The position numbers and the translations under genes are program-made. Below are positions 31,998 to 47,699 of a stretch of DNA of 64,000 bases, piece by piece. This DNA comes from Dermacentor variabilis (lineage: Eukaryota > Arthropoda > Arachnida > Ixodida > Ixodidae), in the NCBI RefSeq assembly GCF_050947875.1, contig NC_134568.1, positions 251,241,767 through 251,305,766 of the forward strand. Direction: 5' to 3'. Each line of letters opens with the position of its first letter. Positions within the stretch are counted from its first letter, which is position 1. Under the pieces are notes generated by a model, which was not told the DNA's origin, did not search any database, and saw nothing but the letters and a program-made list of their open reading frames with translations.

Positions 31998-32734
31998 TGC
32001 AGTGAAGGTGCTGAAGTCAGTTTCTCTCTCACTTCGCCATGGATTCTGCGTGGTCCCTTCGAGAAGTCAGGAGTATTATGCCATGCTCTGCGACATTGTG
32101 CCCGAGTTCTCCGACCTCAGATGCTTCTATCATGCGCTTATAGTTACCCAAGCTGCCACCCCGTTCCACGTGCTTTTTGAGAGCCTTCTTTCTTCTTTTA
32201 CTCTTATTCTGAATATTCTGAGTAAAAGTGTCCGTGCTGGCGTCCGCTAGCCTACCTGTTTCGAAGCAGAAGACTCAGTGAGTCGTAGGTGTTTCTTTTC
32301 GGGGTTCGTTCCGAAGCTAGGACATTAATGTACTTTCTTCGCCTTTGACAGACCGATGATTCGACTGCGGGTTCTGGCCGTAGGAGTCGTCTTGCCAACA
32401 TCATCTTGCCGCCGTTGTCGCTATGTGTTATCGGCTTCATTGTCCTCAATTTCGTCAGACCATCTACCGCAGTTTTGGGTAGCACTTGAGGCTTTTCCTT
32501 CAGCTGGCCCTCCATTATTTTAGTTGCGGAGACCCGAAAGGACAAGACTATGCCCGAAGTTGAAAAGCGCATAAATGACCTTCACTGCCCGCATATGCAG
32601 TCACTTCGGCTGCGCAACAACAAGAGCAGTAACAATAACTACGAGAGGGTAGGTGAAAAAGAAAAAGGAAGAAAGGTTCGGATCGTCAATGTCTGTCTCT
32701 CCACAGACAATGACCGAGAAGAAGGAAAACCGAG
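31998..32734. other. No recognisable feature
   Basis: Short frames only. No motif or repeat family recognised. Confidence 0.45.
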
Positions 32735-33053
<319 letters not shown>

Positions 33054-34868
33054 GGCGAACGTTAGAACCCGACAAGTTTAGCGACCGGACCTCCTGACCC
33101 GTGTTGAGGAGCGAGAGCGCGAAGCAGGGGGAGACGTCGTCCCCTCCAACCCCCCTAGCCCGCGCGACATCCGAGCAGGCGCGAATGGCTCGTTCACGCT
33201 TTCTGGCGAGCTAACGAAACAACCTTCATACGGGTCCCGCTGGAGCGCGCTAAATATAACGGCCTCTTATTTTCTTGCGCTTCATTTAAAAGGTCTGTCA
33301 CCGGTGCGGAACTGACGGCGTCGTGACGGCCCCAGGCGAGCCGGCGCCGTTATCTCCTTCAGAACAGCCAAAGTTTCGAGCGACTGCTAACCGACATAAT
33401 CTGTGAAAACGGACCTCCCCAAGGTGCCGGCCCAAGACAGACACATAGACGTCCACTAACGGGGAATACAAAAAAACAAAAAGCAAGAGAAAGCTGTCGT
33501 GGGAGTAAGTAACCCGCAAGCTTGTCGCGAAACAACGAGTGCGCTCCCTTCATGCTCGAGGCCACCGGCTTCTTTTGGGTCTGTATCGCTTCCGCCGTAT
33601 GGCGCACTCCCCTGAAAATTTAGCGGAGAAAATACTTAAAACCTGAGATGACGTCTTACAAATTAACACTTTTAATCCTCTTTGTCAGCGGCTCATTAAA
33701 ATCACTCAAGCAACGAGGGCTGTTCTCCTTAGAAAATTTTGTCGGCCCTGACGCCACCCACTGTGGGGTGCTCCCCGATATCCTCCCCCCCACCCCAACG
33801 CCCCCCCCCCCGTTCTTTTTTTCTTCTTACTATTCTTTTCTCCTGTTTCTGCATTTTCCGAGCTCGCGCGCATTTTAGCGGCACTGTCGAAAGCAGGAGG
33901 GAACGGTTGCTTTTCCTTTTTTGCCCATTTTATATTTCTTTTCCTTTGGAGTCCATGTTTCTGTCTTCTTCTGCCTTTTCCCCTTTCTATGTTCTTCACC
34001 GCACAACACTTGCCATCGTTGTGTCGCAACGTCAGTTTAGAGTTTCGCTCGAGCGCGTCAAGGCGTTACGGGTCGCAAACATGCACTGCCCCGTGTCTGC
34101 GACGCCCTCTGTTCGTCAAAGTCGATTACTGTATTCGCTGACTTGGTGTAATTACAGAGCGTCAGCCAGCGGCGACAAAACGGTGACAGATGTTGCGCCC
34201 AACCAGCAGTAAAAATGCCAGCCGAGCGGCCGCTCGGTAAACACAAGCACAGCAAAACAAAACAGATAGTCTGAATATCAAGCGCACCATAAGGACGCTC
34301 TGTGGTCATAATACACATGGTGTCGAGGGAGTAATTACAACACTGCGCAGCTCTTGTTTGGTGGGTCCTGGTGGCGTCAGTGTGCAGCGCGATTCGCTGC
34401 TGCAGAAAGCCTCAATCGCACGTGGTACTCGGTTATTTCATGCCCCCCCCCCCCATTTTTCATTCATCTCTGCACTATATTTCATGCATTGTGTACTTGT
34501 TTGTAATTGTTTTAATCAACCAACTTAAAGGTTGTATTAGGCACGTTTTAACGTCTCTAACTTGCCTCATAATCTCCCCGATCTTTTGTACCGAGTGCAC
34601 GAAGTATTTTCGAAGACAGCTTCAGATCGCCATAGAAGTTAACGCTCTCATTACGGGTCTATTAGAATCCTGGCCAACACTGAAGCCAGTCTACTTTGAC
34701 GACATTGAGGCAACCTTGAGCCCGTGTATTGGGACCCATTTGGAATGAGTGTCTGCGACTCGACGGCCTCTGGCAATTAAACAGAAACGAAAAAAAAACA
34801 ATTGAACAGAAAACTAAGCCAAGAAAATGTTTCTGCTATATCTTAATTATACGTGTGCGAGCCTGAAA
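33054..34868. other. Long stretch without recognisable gene
   Basis: 33060-33320 is moderately GC-rich. 33780-33840 has C- and T-rich runs. 34371-34748 holds a plus-strand frame of 125 codons ending EVNALITGLLESWPTLKPVY and on, which I do not recognise; it could be a fragment of an old repeat. Nothing else supported. Confidence 0.4.
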
Positions 34869-35082
<214 letters not shown>

Positions 35083-35954
35083 TGTGGCTGTAGCTTCCAC
35101 GCAGGCTGCCCAGCCCTCCATCCAGTTTCGGCAGCAAAGACGCCTACATAGTTATTGAATGGGTTCCCGTCTTTGCGAAACTCTCTTCTTTGCAGGCCTC
35201 ATCGGAATCGTAACAAGGCTCAAAGTGGCCGCTGTTTGCTTTGCTGTGTGTTCGACCAGCTACGGCGAGCGTTAGAACAAGGTCTATAGCATATGTCAAT
35301 CTACTAAACTTTATCCACATCAACCCCTCTGTCACCTGGCACTTATGCCACGGGGTTTCTATTCTGACGCAGGATACGAAAACGTATGAAGCCGCTGTTT
35401 TCATAATCACCGGCCACATTGACTTAGAGATCGCCACATTCCTGAATGCGACCAGGTTCTCTGTTTTCAAGGTCAGAATAGATCTCATGACCTGTGGCAT
35501 GTAATCACGAACAGTGGCATGTAATCTGTGGAAGATGTCGTCCGGGCGGTTGGTTTATTCAGTTATGTCGACCATTGTGGGCGAAAACCCTGGATAATCA
35601 ATGATGACAATTGCCAACTCCATGTGGCCTAGCGAAACTTCAGGCGTTCTGTGCAGAAAAATAATAGGTATCAGTTTGTCTACGTGGTGGCTTTGTATAC
35701 TCCTACGCGAAATGCGGGACCGAAGAGTGGCAACTGCGAACTCCCACTACCACATCTTACCCGACGCAGTGGTGCTGATCCAAAATTTAAACTTGTCAGG
35801 CTGCTATTCCTGTGCTGCCACTAAGATGAAGAATAACATCCCCGCTAAATGAAAACCTTGCTGCAGGTTGATATTGTAGAAAAAAAAATGTTAACATCGA
35901 CATGCCCCACCTGATTAGAGCATGCAGTTTTAGAAACAACATATTTAGTCTAAT
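35083..35954. other. No recognisable feature
   Basis: Frames of 118 (minus) and 87 (plus) residues overlap at 35144-35504. Neither shows a known motif. Confidence 0.4.
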
Positions 35955-36115
35955 GCACAATGTGTTGGCGGGCTAGTTGGTGCGGATCCATAAATGTAGA
36001 AGAAAGATAGTTCAGCACAATGTGTTGGCGGGCTAGTTGGTGCGGATCCATAATGGATATGGATATTTATGGATTTATGTTAATGGATATTTATGGATTT
36101 ATTTTATGGATATTT
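35955..36115 (+). repeat. 60-base tandem duplication plus TGGATATTTA repeats
   Basis: A 39-base string starting GCACAATGTGTTGGCGGGCT at 35955 is exactly repeated at 36015, offset 60. It is followed by three TGGATATTTATGGATTTAT-like units to 36115. A recent local duplication. Confidence 0.9.
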
Positions 36116-36149
36116 AGTCTATTATTATCAAAACTGTCCTTTTGGTTCT

Positions 36150-36245
36150 TTGAGTGCACGTTAAAGAGCCCCACTGTAGAAGTCAATCAGGAGCATCTCA
36201 GCACGGCGTCTCATAGCTGGTGTGTTGCTTTAGGACGTTAAGCCC
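36150..36245 (+). mobile_element. SINE 3'-body fragment
   Basis: GTGCACGTTAAAGAGCCCC, then ACGGCGTCTCATAGC and TTTAGGACGTTAAGCCCC correspond to the 3' body of a Ruka-related SINE in a variant ending ACGTTAA(A/G)CCCC. The head is absent. Confidence 0.5.
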
Positions 36246-37237
<992 letters not shown>

Positions 37238-37335
37238 GAGAGATAGCAAAGAGAGGAAAGGCAGGGAGGTCAACCAGACGAGCGTCCGGTTTGCTAGCCT
37301 ACACTGGGGGAAGGGAAAGGGAGAACAGAAAGAGG
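37238..37335 (-). mobile_element. LINE 3'-end fragment (minus)
   Basis: GAAAGGCAGGGAGGTCAACC, CGGTTTGCTAGCCTACACTG and purine-rich GGGAAAGGGAGAACAG match the 3' UTR block at 15541-15640 and 19555-19640. A GAGAGATAG purine string at 37230-37245 is the tail side. Confidence 0.65.
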
Positions 37336-37794
37336 AGAACGGATAGAGGGAACACTGTGTTTGCACGCAGCAAAGCAATTGGAAATAAGTCAAGTCCAAG
37401 CAAGTGCTCCGCCGATACGTTAGGCTGCCGTCATTCTACTGTCTGAAGCTAACCCTGGTGCTTCCCCATAGCTGGTGATGCACGTTGAAGTCACCAGTGA
37501 AGACCAAGGAGCCGGTGGGCGTCAGCAGTACATTAGAGTACGTGGCAGTATATTGTTAAGGTAAACCCCAGCCTTTTTGACTTCAGTGCAAATAGAATGC
37601 TACGGGTGAGCCATGATGCTCACTCAAGACTTGCAAGTACTGAATTGAAAGCATACCCCCCCCCCCCCCCCCTTGCATTGCATTGCGTTGCACTTCGCGC
37701 TGACGGAGTGTGCAGGTTATTTAGGAGCATTCGAAAAGTACTCATGAGAGACCGGTGTATCATAACCACTTGCCGGTCTTCTTAGGGCAATTTC
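37336..37794. other. No gene; poly-C run
   Basis: A run of 17 C at 37656-37672 followed by the (TTGCA)n-like TTGCATTGCATTGCGTTGCA. Nothing else recognised. Confidence 0.6.
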
Positions 37795-38770
37795 TCAGGA
37801 AGCCGCGCTGTGCACTTTACAGCGGTGCGCAGCTGTATCACTTGATGTTGCTCCGGCTACGAATGTCGCATCGGCTGTGACATCGGCTCCGAGTGTGGCA
37901 TCAGCTGCGCCACCGGCTGTGCCATCGGCTGTGGCATCGGCTGCGGCTTCGCTTGTGACTTCCGCTGTTGTTCTGGCTTTGCCTGTTGTTTTAGTAGTGC
38001 GGACCAAGTTGGTATTGCTCTCCGCCATGACCTAGTCAGATTTAGATTGAATTGCGCCTGGCCAAGGGTGCAGAGGAAGAGGCGTTACTTTTCACAGAGG
38101 AATCAGCGTTCTTTGAAGTCCGACGGCATCGAGTGCGTCGCTTTCTTACGGCCGCAACAGCTTCCCGACGAGACGAATGGTCTCTTTCCATATGCTTCAA
38201 GATCGCCTTTTTCTTGTTCATTTTGGGGCAGTCCTTTGGGGAAGCATCATGGGACCCAAGACAATTGGTGCATTCGAGAACCGTGGCTGCACAAGAGTCT
38301 GCAGCGTGAGGCTCGCTGCAGCGTGAACAAATTCTCGAGTTCTCGCACACGGATCTCACGTGTCCCAGACTCATACAATTGCGGCATTGGAGTGGCCTTG
38401 GGATGAATGGTCGCACAAGGTGCCTAAAGTGGGCCACCTTGACGTGCGAGCGAAAATTATTTTCACACAGCGGGATGTGCCGAGGCGATACACATGGGTT
38501 ATGGCGACGCCATCAATGGCAGGCTTCACAAGAATGGGCAAGTCAGCGCTGGAGAATGAGACGTCCACTTCGTAGATGACACCAGAAGTGGAACCACTGT
38601 TGAGTGGGATGTACGAGCGGAGCTTAACGCCACCTATTTCTGTAACTTTAGTCAAATTTCTCAGCGCAGTCTCATGTGTGACGTCAATAGCCAATACATT
38701 TTTTCGTGTGTTGACTCTAACGTCTGCGGCCTGTTTTGACGAATTTTCTAGTGCACTCGTGAGTTTCCGC
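37795..38770 (-). pseudogene. LINE ORF1 (gag-like) with zinc knuckles, broken
   Basis: On the minus strand from about 38770 downward: NVLAIDVTHETALRNLT and an RRM-like region (KLRSYIPLN, VIYEVDVSFSSADL, GVAITHVYRLG). After a frame shift near 38440 comes VRPFIPRPLQCRNCMSLGHV and three knuckles, CRNCMSLGHVRSVC, CSRCSEPHAADSC and CTNCLGSHDASPKDC. A basic tail ends at a stop at 38042. A further Ala/Thr/Asp-rich low-complexity frame (38028-37795) probably belongs to the same ORF1. ORF2 does not follow, so only the 5' part of this LINE, or a rearranged piece, is present. The family is the same as at 53.9-55.3 and 58.1 kb. Confidence 0.8.
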
Positions 38771-39225
38771 TTATGCGTGTTAATTACGACGAAATTCTAT
38801 TTTTTCAGCGACCCCTTGGTCCTTATACTTTTGCTCACGGGTCTACATCATGAATGTTCTGATTTAAGTAGCCGAGCGCGCGTGATGCTTGAGCTGGACT
38901 TTTATTCATGTGGTTCTTCCAGAAAAAGCTGGGCGGCTGATGCACGCAGAGGTGCTTGTAGGACATGACACGAGATCTACGCTGCTGTCATTAAGGGAGC
39001 GGCTGAAATCGAAAATATTTTTAAGGTGAATATCATTATTTAGATTTATCAGTAATAAGCATCATTTGAGAACACTATTGAAAAGTAAGGCGAACTTCTG
39101 TTGAACGAATTTCCCAATAACTTATGCAACCATCAACGAAAAGACGAATAATAGAAGAGATTCATAATGGCGTGTTATTGTTGTACACTAAATATAATAA
39201 TAAACGGCCAACGACAATACCTTGA
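38771..39225. other. No recognisable feature
   Basis: Nothing recognised. Confidence 0.4.
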
Positions 39226-39266
39226 AGGAGGAGGAGGAGGAGGAGGAGGAGGAGGAGGAGGGGGGA
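39226..39266 (+). repeat. (GGA)n microsatellite
   Basis: About 12 GAG/GGA units followed by a G run. A similar trinucleotide tail (TCC on the plus strand) ends the LINE at 62.6 kb. Confidence 0.95.
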
Positions 39267-39554
39267 AAGACATTTATTAAAAAAAAGAAAGGACAAGAAC
39301 ACTGGTTGTGACATCATCTTGAGGAGGAGAAAATTATTTGGCGAACGTGAACTGCCTACGGAATGAAAGGAAATTCTTTACCGAGTGTAGTGCTGTAGTG
39401 ATTCTATTAGTAGACAACGCACAACACAATCCAAATATATTGAAAAGTCAATAAATATGCAGACGCACAACAGATTAGCGCTGTTCTGTCGATAGCGCTC
39501 GTCTGTCGTCCCGTTTCTTCTGTCTGTCTGCGTTTTTCTGTGCTGCGTTTTTCA
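39267..39554. other. No recognisable feature
   Basis: Nothing recognised. Confidence 0.4.
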
Positions 39555-39885
39555 GTGCTGCGTACATTTTGCGGATGTGTTTATCTTCAGCCATGCAGGC
39601 TGCGATAGAAAAAGTCGTTGGCGTCCAAGTGCTAGGCAATATAAGGCGCAATCACGTGCTCAAGAGCTTTGCGTGAAACACTCGTTAACGACATCGGGTG
39701 GTAATCGCGAGCGCTTTTCTTGTTGCCCGATTTAAATAGGGCTATTGCGTTGCTAATTTGGCATTCATGCAGTATTTCGCCTGTTGATAAAGAATGCTAA
39801 AATATGTCGCTAAGTGTCATTCTAAAACAGTAGCGATGGGCTTACGTATTTTATGCTCATATCGTCAATTCCTGTGCGGGTCTAT
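39555..39885 (-). pseudogene. CR1-like reverse transcriptase fragment, minus
   Basis: Minus-strand reading gives GIDDMSIKYVSP in one frame, then, after a shift, SLSTGEILHECQISNAIALF, KSGNKKSARDYHPMSLTSVS and RKALEHVIAPYIA. This is the RT-1 to RT-2 region of a CR1/Jockey-type LINE (GEIP..W, K.GD...NYRPISLTS, K.LE..I). Several stops and at least one frame shift. No endonuclease or YADD part nearby, so it is a short decayed fragment. Too broken to give a long frame. Confidence 0.7.
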
Positions 39886-40104
39886 ACTCGAAGAATTTAT
39901 CAATTATGAAATAGCGGTGGTGGGTATGACAATGTGATTCCTGCATCTATAGTTCAGTTTCATTTATGAAATGCTGGAGTTAATGGAACTGGAACTATTG
40001 TGCCCCCTCTGTAAAAAATACACCAGTATACACTTTCATTTTTAAACGGAAATGTGCATTTGGCTGGTGTAGCTCGGGACCTATAATCATCCAGCAACGA
40101 AATA
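39886..40104. other. No recognisable feature
   Basis: Nothing recognised. Confidence 0.4.
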
Positions 40105-40953
40105 TCCACGGCGGTGTTGATAGAAGAGGCTGTTCAATACTTTCCCGATTTATTGTCAATCAATAACAGCACGTCACAAGAATGGAACGTGTGCCTGGAA
40201 ATACGAAAATTGCGGCAGCATATCTTTTCCGTGACCGTGTACTTCGCCAAAGACAGAAAGGTGTCTGAGCGTTTAGCAACCCTGAAGAGAGCCGTTTCTT
40301 TTTGATCCCGCCCTGTGTTTGCGGTCGAGGCTTGCCTCGTCGTGCTAGAGCACAACTACTCAAGCTAAGGGTTGGCTGTGCAAACGGGTGCGAACGTTCA
40401 TATCGAGAGGGACATGTGGCGAGTCCATCGTGCACGTCTTGCTGTCGCTGCGAGACACTTCAGCACCTGGTATTGGAGTGTCCCGCTTTCACTGCGCAGC
40501 GCACGTCGTCCATGAGGGACTGTCGCCCCCTTGGCTTGCGGTGTACGACACTCGACGAACGTTTGTAGCCCAGGGGTTGTGCATCCCGACACAATCAGGC
40601 TCAGCGCACTCTCCTTACTTTTCTAGACGTAACTAACTTAGGTTCACGTTTGTAGCTTTTTTCTATTTTCAAATGTCGAGACCTCAGACACTATTTCTTC
40701 TATATCAATTTAGTAGCGGCACCTGCAGTGGCCGGTCCTACCGTGCGTGACCTGTACTGTGCATGTTCTGCTCTATTCTTTGAGATTCGTCATCTTTTTC
40801 TTTCCTATTTCCTTCCCTTCTTCCCTTACTCCATTTCTTTATTTCTGTCTCCTCCTTTCTGAAGAGTAGACAAGGCCCTGTGCCCCGTCCGGTGGCAGTT
40901 GCCAGCCTGCTCCTCACTTTCCCTTTCCTGTCAAGTGTGTATATGTTTTCAAA

Positions 40954-41036
<83 letters not shown>
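40105..41036 (+). pseudogene. LINE ORF2 relic with C-terminal cysteine motif and trinucleotide tail
   Basis: 40114-40305 reads YFPDLLSINNSTSQEWNVCLE then KVSERLATLKRAV, resembling the linker between endonuclease and reverse transcriptase of a LINE. Directly after it, 40300-40570 reads the C-terminus: RRARAQLLKLRVGCANGC, then CTSCCRCETLQHLVLECPAF (cysteine motif) and RDCRPLGL. The whole reverse transcriptase is missing between the two, so this is an internally deleted or composite relic. A pyrimidine-rich 3' UTR runs to about 40950, and the tail is (CTA)n then (ATA)n at 40955-41036. Confidence 0.65.
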
Positions 41037-41039
<3 letters not shown>

Positions 41040-41889
41040 CGCAGTTTCGCCTGAAAGGCGATTGTGATAGCAAATTAGCAGGCAGTCGTACGATTTAAGG
41101 ATAGTAGTTTTATTGGCCGTATCAATTTCTAAACATTCGCTTGTTAACTAAACTAATAAGCATGATGTCAGCGCGCGCAGGTATCACGAACATATCACAC
41201 TTGATGGCAGCGGACACTCGCTGTCAGAACGCTGGCGTGAGGAACGCGGCGGCAGCAGCAGCGAGCGAAGTGACATTCGTGCTATCTATCGCTTCAACGC
41301 AAAGCGAGCGCCGAGGACACGCAGAACGCACAAAGCTACGAGCCGCCGACGTACCTGCCTGCCCCCAACGCTCTCGGGAAACGGCCGCGCGACCGCTCGC
41401 ATGGTGGGTGGCTCGCGCGCGAGAGAAGACGGCGCGGCGCGCTTCATCTTCGCATGCATCGCTCGGGCAAGACTGAGCCGCCCAGATCGTCGGCTCGCCT
41501 ACTTTGACTCGCACATACAGCGCAGGGCGCGCGGCGACGGTGACATCGTCCTTGGACTTTATAGGAAACCTCACGGCGACGACGAAGGGAGAAATGCGCT
41601 TGGAGTGTCCATATAATTGCTATCGCAATAATGGCTATCTATAGCACTGCTGTTTATAGAAATGTATTCTCAGTGGTATATGTGGTTGGTGCGCATGAAT
41701 TAAGGCCGCTAACTTGTGTTTGAACAGTGACCAGGTCGGCAATAATTTAACTATTCTATTCTAATTCTTCTCCTTTTTTGGCATTTCGTCTGCGGTGCGA
41801 GTGGCTCCCCTCCTATGTTATCACCAAGATCGGCTGGTGGAGATCGGTATATGTTGAGAAAGGAATAGAATCGCGCGAAAGCAATTGCT
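41037..41889. other. GC-rich island, no gene supported
   Basis: 41160-41600 is CpG-rich (GCGCGCGAGAGAAGACGG) but lacks the clustered TAAT or octamer motifs seen in the other GC-rich blocks. Frames on both strands overlap and show no domain. Confidence 0.35.
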
Positions 41890-44507
<2,618 letters not shown>

Positions 44508-45095
44508 GGAAGAAATGACTGAAAAAAACTTTTGGTGTGACACGATACAAACCCTACTTTGACGGAATGGTCAATGCGATGAGAGACATAGATTCGTGGC
44601 GTAATTAAATGATTTCGTAGCACAGGGTGACAGTATAATTTATGAAACAGAGCTAGTAGGGGTATTTTTCGGCGAGAAGCCAATGGTGGTAAGTTGAGGT
44701 TAGTTTTCATAGTGCTTATGCTTGCATTTCTATTATAGATAGAAAGAATGAAACGAACCGAATTATTTTGAACAAGTTCAAGAGAATTAATTAGGTTAAC
44801 TAGGCATGAATCGCAAACAGCCGATGCATATTCTAATATTGGGCGTATTAGGGTCGTATACAGCAGTAGTTTTAAAGTTGGCGGAGCGGAATGAAAATTT
44901 CGGCGCAAGTAACCTAACGTTCGGTTGACATTGTTAATTATGTAATTAGTATGAACAGCCCAAGACTGGTTAGTCGTAATATGAACTCCGAGGTACTTGT
45001 ATTTTTCAACGGATTCAAGGGCAATGTTATCCAGGTAATACTTATGTGAGGCATGAGCCGCTCGAGATATTCTTAGTACTGTTTTGTTAATATGA
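44508..45095 (-). pseudogene. CR1 LINE C-terminal RT region, minus
   Basis: Minus-strand frames read NKTVLRISRAAHAS, EKYKYLGVHITTNQSW, NRTLGYLRRNFHSAP, RPILEYASAVCDSCLVN and RRKIPLLALFHKLY, ending HTKSFFQSF at 44519. This is the post-YADD half of a CR1 reverse transcriptase. It is truncated at its 5' side near 45095, where it abuts a gag frame. Together with 41890-42269 it is one CR1 copy split by the LINE at 42270-44507. Confidence 0.85.
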
Positions 45096-45852
45096 CTGCA
45101 CGCAGAGACGTGCCGTAGCTCTCAGGTAGAACTGAAGCATTCACCGGTGAGTTCGCGCGATCATATTGGCGGTACCGTTGCTTTAGTGCCCGTTCTATAG
45201 CGGTAGCCTCCTTGGTGAATTCGACCACTGTCGTCGGTGGATTCCTCACGAGTCCGGCAAACAGTTCCTCCTTTACTCCGCGCAAGAGATAGCGTAACTT
45301 CTTTTCTTCGGCCATCTCAGGGTCTGCTCTGCAGAAAAGGCGGGTCATATCTTCTGCATACATGGCTACGCTCTCGTTTGGTTTTTGAATACGGGATTCA
45401 AGTAGGCGCTGCGCAGTGTCTCTTCTGTCGGTACTAGTGAACGTGTCTAGCAGCTGGGTGCGGAAGGCATCCCATGTGGTCAAACTTCGCTCCCGGTTCA
45501 CAAACCACGTCCGCGCGCTGTCTTGAAGCGCGAAGTAGACGTTAGACAGCTTTTGCTGGGAGCCCCAGTCATTATAACTGGCGACACGCTCAAATTGGTC
45601 AAGCCAATCTTGGACATCTTCAAAAGCGTCGCCATGGAAGCTTTCTGGTATCTTAGGATTCTGCAGCGTCACCTGCGATGGAGTTGCAGTAGCCATGGCG
45701 GAAGTAGGTAGACGCGTTCCAGCGGGGTCCTGCCAAGGGTTGAATTCGGGCGTCAGGCCTAGCAGGCGGCGACTGTACCGGTGAACAGGAGTTTCGACGA
45801 ACGAAGGTGATTCCGTTTTCGGGGTATGGCTCCGCGAAGGGGTGCCGAGCAT
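45096..45852 (-). pseudogene. LTR-retrotransposon gag, truncated by CR1
   Basis: From ATG 45852 the minus-strand frame encodes about 250 residues of a gag protein: a Ser/Pro-rich start (MLGTPSRSHTPKTESPSFVE), then the retrotransposon capsid-like core FHGDAFEDVQDWLDQFERVA, ARTWFVNRERSLTTWDAFR, RRDTAQRLLESRIQKPNES, MYAEDMTRLF and LLRGVKEELFAGLV. These are hallmarks of the Retrotrans_gag family of Ty3/Gypsy-like elements. The frame runs into CR1 sequence at about 45095, so zinc knuckle, protease and pol are missing. The few final residues (ILTKQY) are CR1-derived. No inner lesion was seen in the remaining gag. Confidence 0.8.
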
Positions 45853-45864
45853 GAGGCAATCCTA

Positions 45865-45880
45865 CCCAGCACCTCCACCA
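45865..45880 (-). other. Possible primer-binding site
   Basis: The minus strand has TGGTGGAGGTGCTGGG, starting with TGG and lying 13 bases upstream of the gag ATG, just after ...CTGCGACAC. Position and TGG start fit an LTR-retrotransposon primer-binding site; the matching tRNA was not identified and the LTR was not delimited. Confidence 0.3.
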
Positions 45881-46738
45881 GTGTCGCAGCCTAGTAGAAG
45901 ACGGGAAAGCCGGCGTAGGACGTATGGAAGCACTTTAGCAGAGCAGTCAACGCGACGTCGTTGTCGCGTCTGTTTTTCCACTCGCGCGCTACTTCAGCGT
46001 CGTTCTCAATATTAAGTTTCATTAGCCATTTCTTACACCAGCTAGACCATCTTACACCATCTTAGATCGTGACGGTGACGAATAGGATTAGATTTTAGCA
46101 CAACGGCGAGTCAGAAAACTATAGCTGATGCTTCAACGTATAGCGCATATCGTACAAACGAAAGGGCTGCAGTAGTTGTAATAAAGCTGAATAACTTGCT
46201 ATAAATTAAATTTTGTACGGATCTCTGCACCAACTTGCAGGTATGATTATAAAGCTGGAGATTTTACGAAGAGACGGCAATTAGCAATTAAAAACTCAAA
46301 GCTCAGTGTGCTGCAGTCATGGGCGACTCCAATGCGAAAGTGGTGAAAAGACAGGTTGGCGAAGGGGCAATGCGAACTCTGGCATCGACTCCAATTGCAA
46401 CAGAGCAAGTCTGAAGTTACAGCTTGTGGAAACGATGTAATGAATACCCTTTTCCCGAAACGCAGTAATTTGAAGTGCACAAAGAAAAGCCGAAACCGGT
46501 TAAAAAAGAAATGGCATAGACTAATAATTTACCTACGTATCTGACATTGTGCAGACACGCGGAAATAAACAGACACACGCGCACGCATATCGGGGCGCAG
46601 TGAAACACAAGCGCGCTCACGTGAGACGATCCCCACGCACGTTCATGCACGCGTTGACTGAAGGGCAGCAATGTTTGTGGACGTGCGAGCCAAAAAACGT
46701 GCGTGGCCTTGATAACATGCGTCAGTAGTACACAGCAG
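45881..46738. other. Possible LTR remnant then unassigned DNA
   Basis: 45881-46030 could be the 5' LTR of the gag element (minus strand) but no second LTR is present to confirm it. The rest to 46738 shows nothing recognised. Confidence 0.3.
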
Positions 46739-46766
46739 GTGTGTATACTGTATACAGTATACACAC
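46739..46766. repeat. 28-base perfect palindrome
   Basis: GTGTGTATACTGTA followed by its exact complement reversed; it contains three GTATAC-type steps. Equal to its own reverse complement over all 28 bases. Confidence 0.9.
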
Positions 46767-47699
46767 AGGCGAAATCTCTGTAGGGACGCTACATGCTTCA
46801 GTATACTGCGAAAGTTTAAGCTTCGAGGACATAGACATGACATTATTTGCATGGCTAACTTACTTATATGTGTTCCATCAGCTAGAGTTAAGCATGATTA
46901 TGTGCAAATACCTTTTGCGGTGAGTCTTCTCGGGTTTTACGTCATGAAGCAATCCACCCAGACCTCAGCACTTTGTATCGCTGCACAAATCTTGTGACAA
47001 GAAAGAATGTCACTAAGAGCATGAGTGTTGCTAATGTCTGGTTCCGTCGAATCACGCCCATGTGACTTGAACTTGAATGCTCTGGAGAAGGGAAGTTCTC
47101 CCTCTCCAGAACTTTCCACCACAGCTCATGCAAAACGAGGAGGATAAAATTTGCAGCAGTCAGTGCGATCAAATAAGTAGTATTTCTGTGCAGTTGCTGC
47201 ATGGCGACGACATGTTCATGTGTGATTGGCTAATCATATATACTTGACTGACTTTTTTTTTCCTGTTGCCGTATGCGCAGATGCACGGCGATATGTAACG
47301 CCTGAGCTGCATCATCTATGTCCTGCTACAAGTAATCTGCGGCATATTATGCCCGTTCTATATGATTTTCTCGTAGAGAGTGACTTGATGAATTCCTTGT
47401 GAATAGTAGTTTATGTAAATTTGTGATTTCCTCTATGTTCCCATGATCTGTCCATGCTTGTGTCGTTTTTGTAGCATTATAATGCTTTTTTTTTTCTGTC
47501 TGGTTTCTGCCTCATCCACGCACGTGTCCTTAGTGTAGTGCTATTTTGACAGTGCTTTATGTTCTCATCATGTTTTCGTTTTCTTTTAACTAAGCCTTGG
47601 GGATAGCTGGATTTTTCCGTGGCCAAACTGCCATGTGTAGCATCTAATAAAAGAAATAATAAGAATCACTTCAGTAAATATTAAATGAACTAGAAGGCG
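46767..47699. other. No recognisable feature
   Basis: Poly-T runs near 47252 and 47488. 47500-47660 has the look of a repeat 3' UTR (ends CATCTAATAAAAGAAATAA) but no family could be named. Confidence 0.4.

Noticed and set aside
34371..34748. Candidate small protein gene of 125 codons
   Set aside because: The start includes low-complexity and poly-C-derived residues; no domain, homologue or splice context could be recognised.
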